Shown piece by piece: positions 61,401 through 64,000 of a stretch of 64,000 bases of DNA. The notes beneath the pieces were generated by a model. It saw only the letters and a program-made list of their open reading frames with translations, made no database searches and was not told the origin of the DNA. Origin of the DNA: Streptomyces roseochromogenus subsp. oscitans DS 12.976 (GTDB lineage Bacteria > Actinomycetota > Actinomycetes > Streptomycetales > Streptomycetaceae); assembly GCF_000497445.1 (NCBI RefSeq), contig NZ_CM002285.1, forward strand, positions 8,266,943-8,330,942, read 5' to 3'. Numbering within the stretch: the first letter of the stretch is position 1; each line of letters begins with the position of its first letter. Both the position numbers and the translations under genes were made by a program.

Positions 61401-62320
61401 TGCTGGTGCCGCTGTGGGGCAGGCCGACCTTGGCGGCGGTGGACCGCAGTCGGGCAGTGACCAGTTCACTCACACGGTGCCCGGACTCGGGCTGCGCTGG
61501 CCGGTTGTGGAGGTTGTGGAGCGGGCTGTCGCAGGGGCCGTCCTGCCGGGGCCGGAGGGCGAGGTCGGGAACCTGGTCGGTGGTGCGGCGGCTCGTGCCG
61601 TTCAGCAGGCCGTCCCGGTGCGACTCGTCCACGGCCCAACTCCCGCGGGCATGCTCGCAGGTGGAGCGCCAGCAGCGTGGACCCGCTCAGGTCCGGCGCG
61701 AGCAGATGCGGGGAGACGGTGTCGCCGCCGGCCCTGACCCGAACAACTGCCGGGAACGAACCCGTCGGGTCGGCACCGGATACAGACTGGCCTCGAATGC
61801 GACCAGGCAGTCCTTGACGCCGTACCGCGGATGCCGGTCAGCGACGAGATGGGGCCGCTTCGGCAACGGCCGCAGGGCAGCGTGATCCCGCTTGGCCAGC
61901 AGACCGATCACCTCCAGGTGCGTGCCGGTGGTCCCGCGCCCGCCGCAACGGCACCCCGTTCACGAAGGCCGCGTCCAGCCCGATGACCGAGCCGAAGGAC
62001 CGCCCGGCCGGCACATGATCACGGACGATGCGAAGTTGTAGTGCCCGGCAAACGCGACCGCCTCCGGGCGCACGGGAACCACCTCGCCCGGGGCGACGTG
62101 ACGGCGCACGACCGTCTTGGTCCGGTCGTGGACGATCGTCCTCGGGACGCCGTAGAAGTGGGCCAACGCCCGCCGGTGGCGGTTCCAGAACGTCGCCAGC
62201 TCCATCGATAGCGCCGCCGGTATCCACGCGCCCGCCGGTCGCCCGGCGGACAGTGTGGTGCGTGAGCGTGAGTCCACCGTGCCACCCGTGCGGCCTTGGC
62301 GACCAACTTCCACCCCCGCA
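61400..62320 (-). mobile_element. Remnant of an IS21-family element (istA, traces of istB)
   Basis: Minus-strand pieces in several frames follow the order of an IstA transposase: WNRHRRALAHFYGVPRTIVH with DRTKTVVRRHVAPGEVVPV, then LRIVRDHVPAGRSFGSVIGL with DAAFVNGVPLRRARD, then HAALRPLPKRPHLVADRHPR with DCLVAFEASLYPVPTRRVR. A further piece (SELVTARLRSTAAKVGLPH) looks like the start of istB. The catalytic N-terminal half is missing and at least three frameshifts are present, so it cannot move. Terminal repeats were not found. The stretch 62320-62612 holds no recognisable gene. Confidence 0.7.
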
Positions 62321-62612
62321 TTCCACGTGTCCTTGTCGTCCGCCACGACGCGAAGGAGTCCGGGCCGGCGAGAGCCTGAGCCTGGTCCGGCAGATCGAGA
62401 CTCTCCGTCCAGGAGAGGAAGTCCAGGGCCGGCTCCCTCGCCAACCGCACCTGTGACCAGCTTCGGGCCAGGGCGCCCCTTGGGTATCTGCAGGACGAGG
62501 ACAGGACGAAACGCATTGCAGGAGGCCGGCACCGTGACACACTGTGCTGAGCGGGCCCAGCGGAAGGCGCCTGATGGGCAAACGCCCAGGTCAGGCGCCT
62601 TCTCTCGTGCCT

Positions 62613-64000
62613 CTAGAAGAAGCCGAGCTTCTTCGGTGAATACGAGACGAGGAGGTTCTTGGTCTGCTGGTAGTGCTCCAGCATCATCTTGTGCGTCTCG
62701 CGGCCGATCCCGGACTGCTTGTAGCCGCCGAACGCCGCGTGCGCCGGGTAGGCGTGGTAACAGTTGGTCCACACACGGCCCGCCTGGATCGCGCGGCCCG
62801 CGCGGTAGGCGGTGTTGGCGTCTCGCGTCCAGACGCCCGCGCCGAGTCCGTACAGCGTGTCGTTGGCGATCTTGATGGCGTCGTCGAAGTCGTCGAAGGA
62901 CGCCACCGAGACGACCGGGCCGAAGATCTCCTCCTGGAAGATCCGCATGCGGTTGTCGCCCTCGAAGATCGTGGGCTGGACGTAGTAACCGCCCTTCAGC
63001 TCGCCGTCGTACTCGACGCGTTCACCGCCCGTGAGTACCTTCGCGCCCTCCTGCCGGCCGATGTCCAGGTAGGAGAGGATCTTCTCCAGCTGGTCGTTGG
63101 AGGCCTGGGCGCCGATCATCGTGTCGGTGTCGAGCGGGTGGCCCGGCTTGATCTGCCGGGTGCGTTCGACCGCCGCCTGGAGGAAGTCCGCGTAGTGGCC
63201 GCGCTGGATCAGCGCCCGGGACGGACAGGTGCAGACCTCGCCCTGGTTGAGCGCGAACATGGTGAAGCCCTCGAGCGCCTTGTCCCGGAAGTCGTCGTCG
63301 TGGGCCCAGACGTCGTCGAAGAAGATGTTCGGGGACTTGCCGCCGAGCTCCAGGGTGACGGGCTTGATGTTCTCCGAGGCGTACTGCATGATCAGCCGCC
63401 CGGTCGTGGTCTCCCCGGTGAACGCCACCTTCGCCACCCGCGGGCTCGACGCCAGCGGCTTGCCCGCCTCCACACCGAAGCCGTTGACGATGTTCAGCAC
63501 GCCCGGCGGCAGCAGGTCGGCGATAAGACTCACCCAGTAGTGGATGGAGGCCGGGGTCTGCTCGGCGGGCTTGAGGACGACCGCGTTGCCCCCGGCGAGC
63601 GCCGGCGCGAGTTTCCACGCCGCCATCAGGATCGGGAAGTTCCACGGGATGATCTGCGCGACGACCCCGAGCGGCTCGTGGAAGTGGTACGCCACCGTGT
63701 CGTCGTCGATCTCGGCGAGCGACCCCTCCTGCGCGCGGATCGACCCCGCGAAGTAGCGGAAGTGGTCGATCGCCAGCGGGATGTCGGCCGCCAGCGTCTC
63801 CCGGACCGGCTTGCCGTTCTCCCAGCTCTCGGCCACCGCCAGGGGCTCCAGGTGGGCCGCCATACGGTCGGCGATCTTCAGCAGGATGTCGCTGCGCTCC
63901 GCCGCCGACGTTCGGCCCCACGCGGGCGCGGCCTCGTGCGCCGCGTCCAGTGCCCGCTCGACGTCCTCCGCGGTGCCGCGCGCGATCTCGGTGAACGGCT
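62613..64000 (-). CDS. Acetaldehyde/aldehyde dehydrogenase (5' end outside window)
   Basis: The last ~462 residues of an NAD-dependent aldehyde dehydrogenase; the frame is open to the right edge. The catalytic Cys is in [17 protein letters not shown], the Glu base in [17 protein letters not shown], and the cofactor region in [20 protein letters not shown]. The second Cys of CTCPSR and the ending [20 protein letters not shown] with [13 protein letters not shown] are those of the exaC/aldB acetaldehyde dehydrogenase group, which usually sits beside a DUF779 gene (here at 45646). It takes part in ethanol or alcohol oxidation. Confidence 0.92.
   Translation of the reverse strand, partial: PFTEIARGTAEDVERALDAAHEAAPAWGRTSAAERSDILLKIADRMAAHLEPLAVAESWENGKPVRETLAADIPLAIDHFRYFAGSIRAQEGSLAEIDDDTVAYHFHEPLGVVAQIIPWNFPILMAAWKLAPALAGGNAVVLKPAEQTPASIHYWVSLIADLLPPGVLNIVNGFGVEAGKPLASSPRVAKVAFTGETTTGRLIMQYASENIKPVTLELGGKSPNIFFDDVWAHDDDFRDKALEGFTMFALNQGEVCTCPSRALIQRGHYADFLQAAVERTRQIKPGHPLDTDTMIGAQASNDQLEKILSYLDIGRQEGAKVLTGGERVEYDGELKGGYYVQPTIFEGDNRMRIFQEEIFGPVVSVASFDDFDDAIKIANDTLYGLGAGVWTRDANTAYRAGRAIQAGRVWTNCYHAYPAHAAFGGYKQSGIGRETHKMMLEHYQQTKNLLVSYSPKKLGFF

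Noticed and set aside
61400..62320. An intact transposon next to pls
   Set aside because: Only fragments in several frames remain, the catalytic half is gone and no terminal repeats were found.

Overview
The window is a 64 kb stretch of a Streptomyces chromosome. The evidence is very high GC with G/C-ending third codon positions, GTG and TTG starts behind GGAGG-type ribosome binding sites, a WhiJ-type HTH/DUF397 pair, SpoIIE-type phosphatases, a tripeptidyl aminopeptidase, the GatD/MurT pair and the RppA/CYP158A2 pigment operon. From memory, much of the first 43 kb resembles the region around SCO1200-SCO1245 of S. coelicolor; no search was run.

Layout. 1-4.8 kb: end of bioF, a WhiJ-like regulator with its DUF397 partner, an anti-sigma-type ATPase, an NlpC/P60 hydrolase behind a c-di-AMP riboswitch, a ClpP-like protein whose catalytic His is Glu, and a divergent orphan Phd/YefM antitoxin. 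4.8-9.5 kb: urease operon ureABC-F-G-D, with a possible GlnR box upstream. 9.7-11.4 kb: secreted tripeptidyl aminopeptidase and a strong terminator. 11.4-20.3 kb: NAD-dependent epimerase, acyltransferase, a damaged B12/radical SAM gene, a DUF6153/DUF305 pair and two SpoIIE-family phosphatases. 20.4-25.5 kb: arginine/ornithine catabolism (rocD, ddaH) with an Lrp regulator, cytochrome oxidase assembly protein and phosphofructokinase. 25.7-28.4 kb: gatD-murT for peptidoglycan amidation, and def. 28.4-43 kb: fatty-acid type genes (TetR, three acyl-CoA dehydrogenases, a quinone oxidoreductase), the rppA-P450-cupin operon for tetrahydroxynaphthalene/flaviolin pigment, succinate-semialdehyde dehydrogenase, a NUDIX enzyme with an ATP-dependent DNA ligase, and a thioredoxin-reductase-like protein facing an XRE-cupin regulator. 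43-47 kb: secreted phosphodiesterase, phosphodiester glycosidase and small conserved genes.

47-64 kb is accessory and partly decayed. It holds a 5'-truncated NCS1 permease, frameshifted isochorismatase, MFS and MarR genes, a SRPBCC remnant and an IS21 istA remnant. Between these lie two intact cassettes: (a) a low-GC gene for a protein resembling aerolysin/ETX-MTX2 pore formers, followed 8 bp later by a beta-propeller protein; and (b) a 1320-residue Pls-type synthetase (epsilon-poly-L-lysine synthase architecture) translationally coupled to a Tat-exported M1 metallopeptidase that is a good candidate for the polymer-degrading self-protection enzyme. The window ends inside an aldehyde dehydrogenase gene.

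The strongest candidates for new biology are the pore-former-like/propeller pair and the adjacent poly-amino-acid cassette. Next come the ClpP variant facing an antitoxin across shared repeats, and the radical SAM gene that appears to be decaying.
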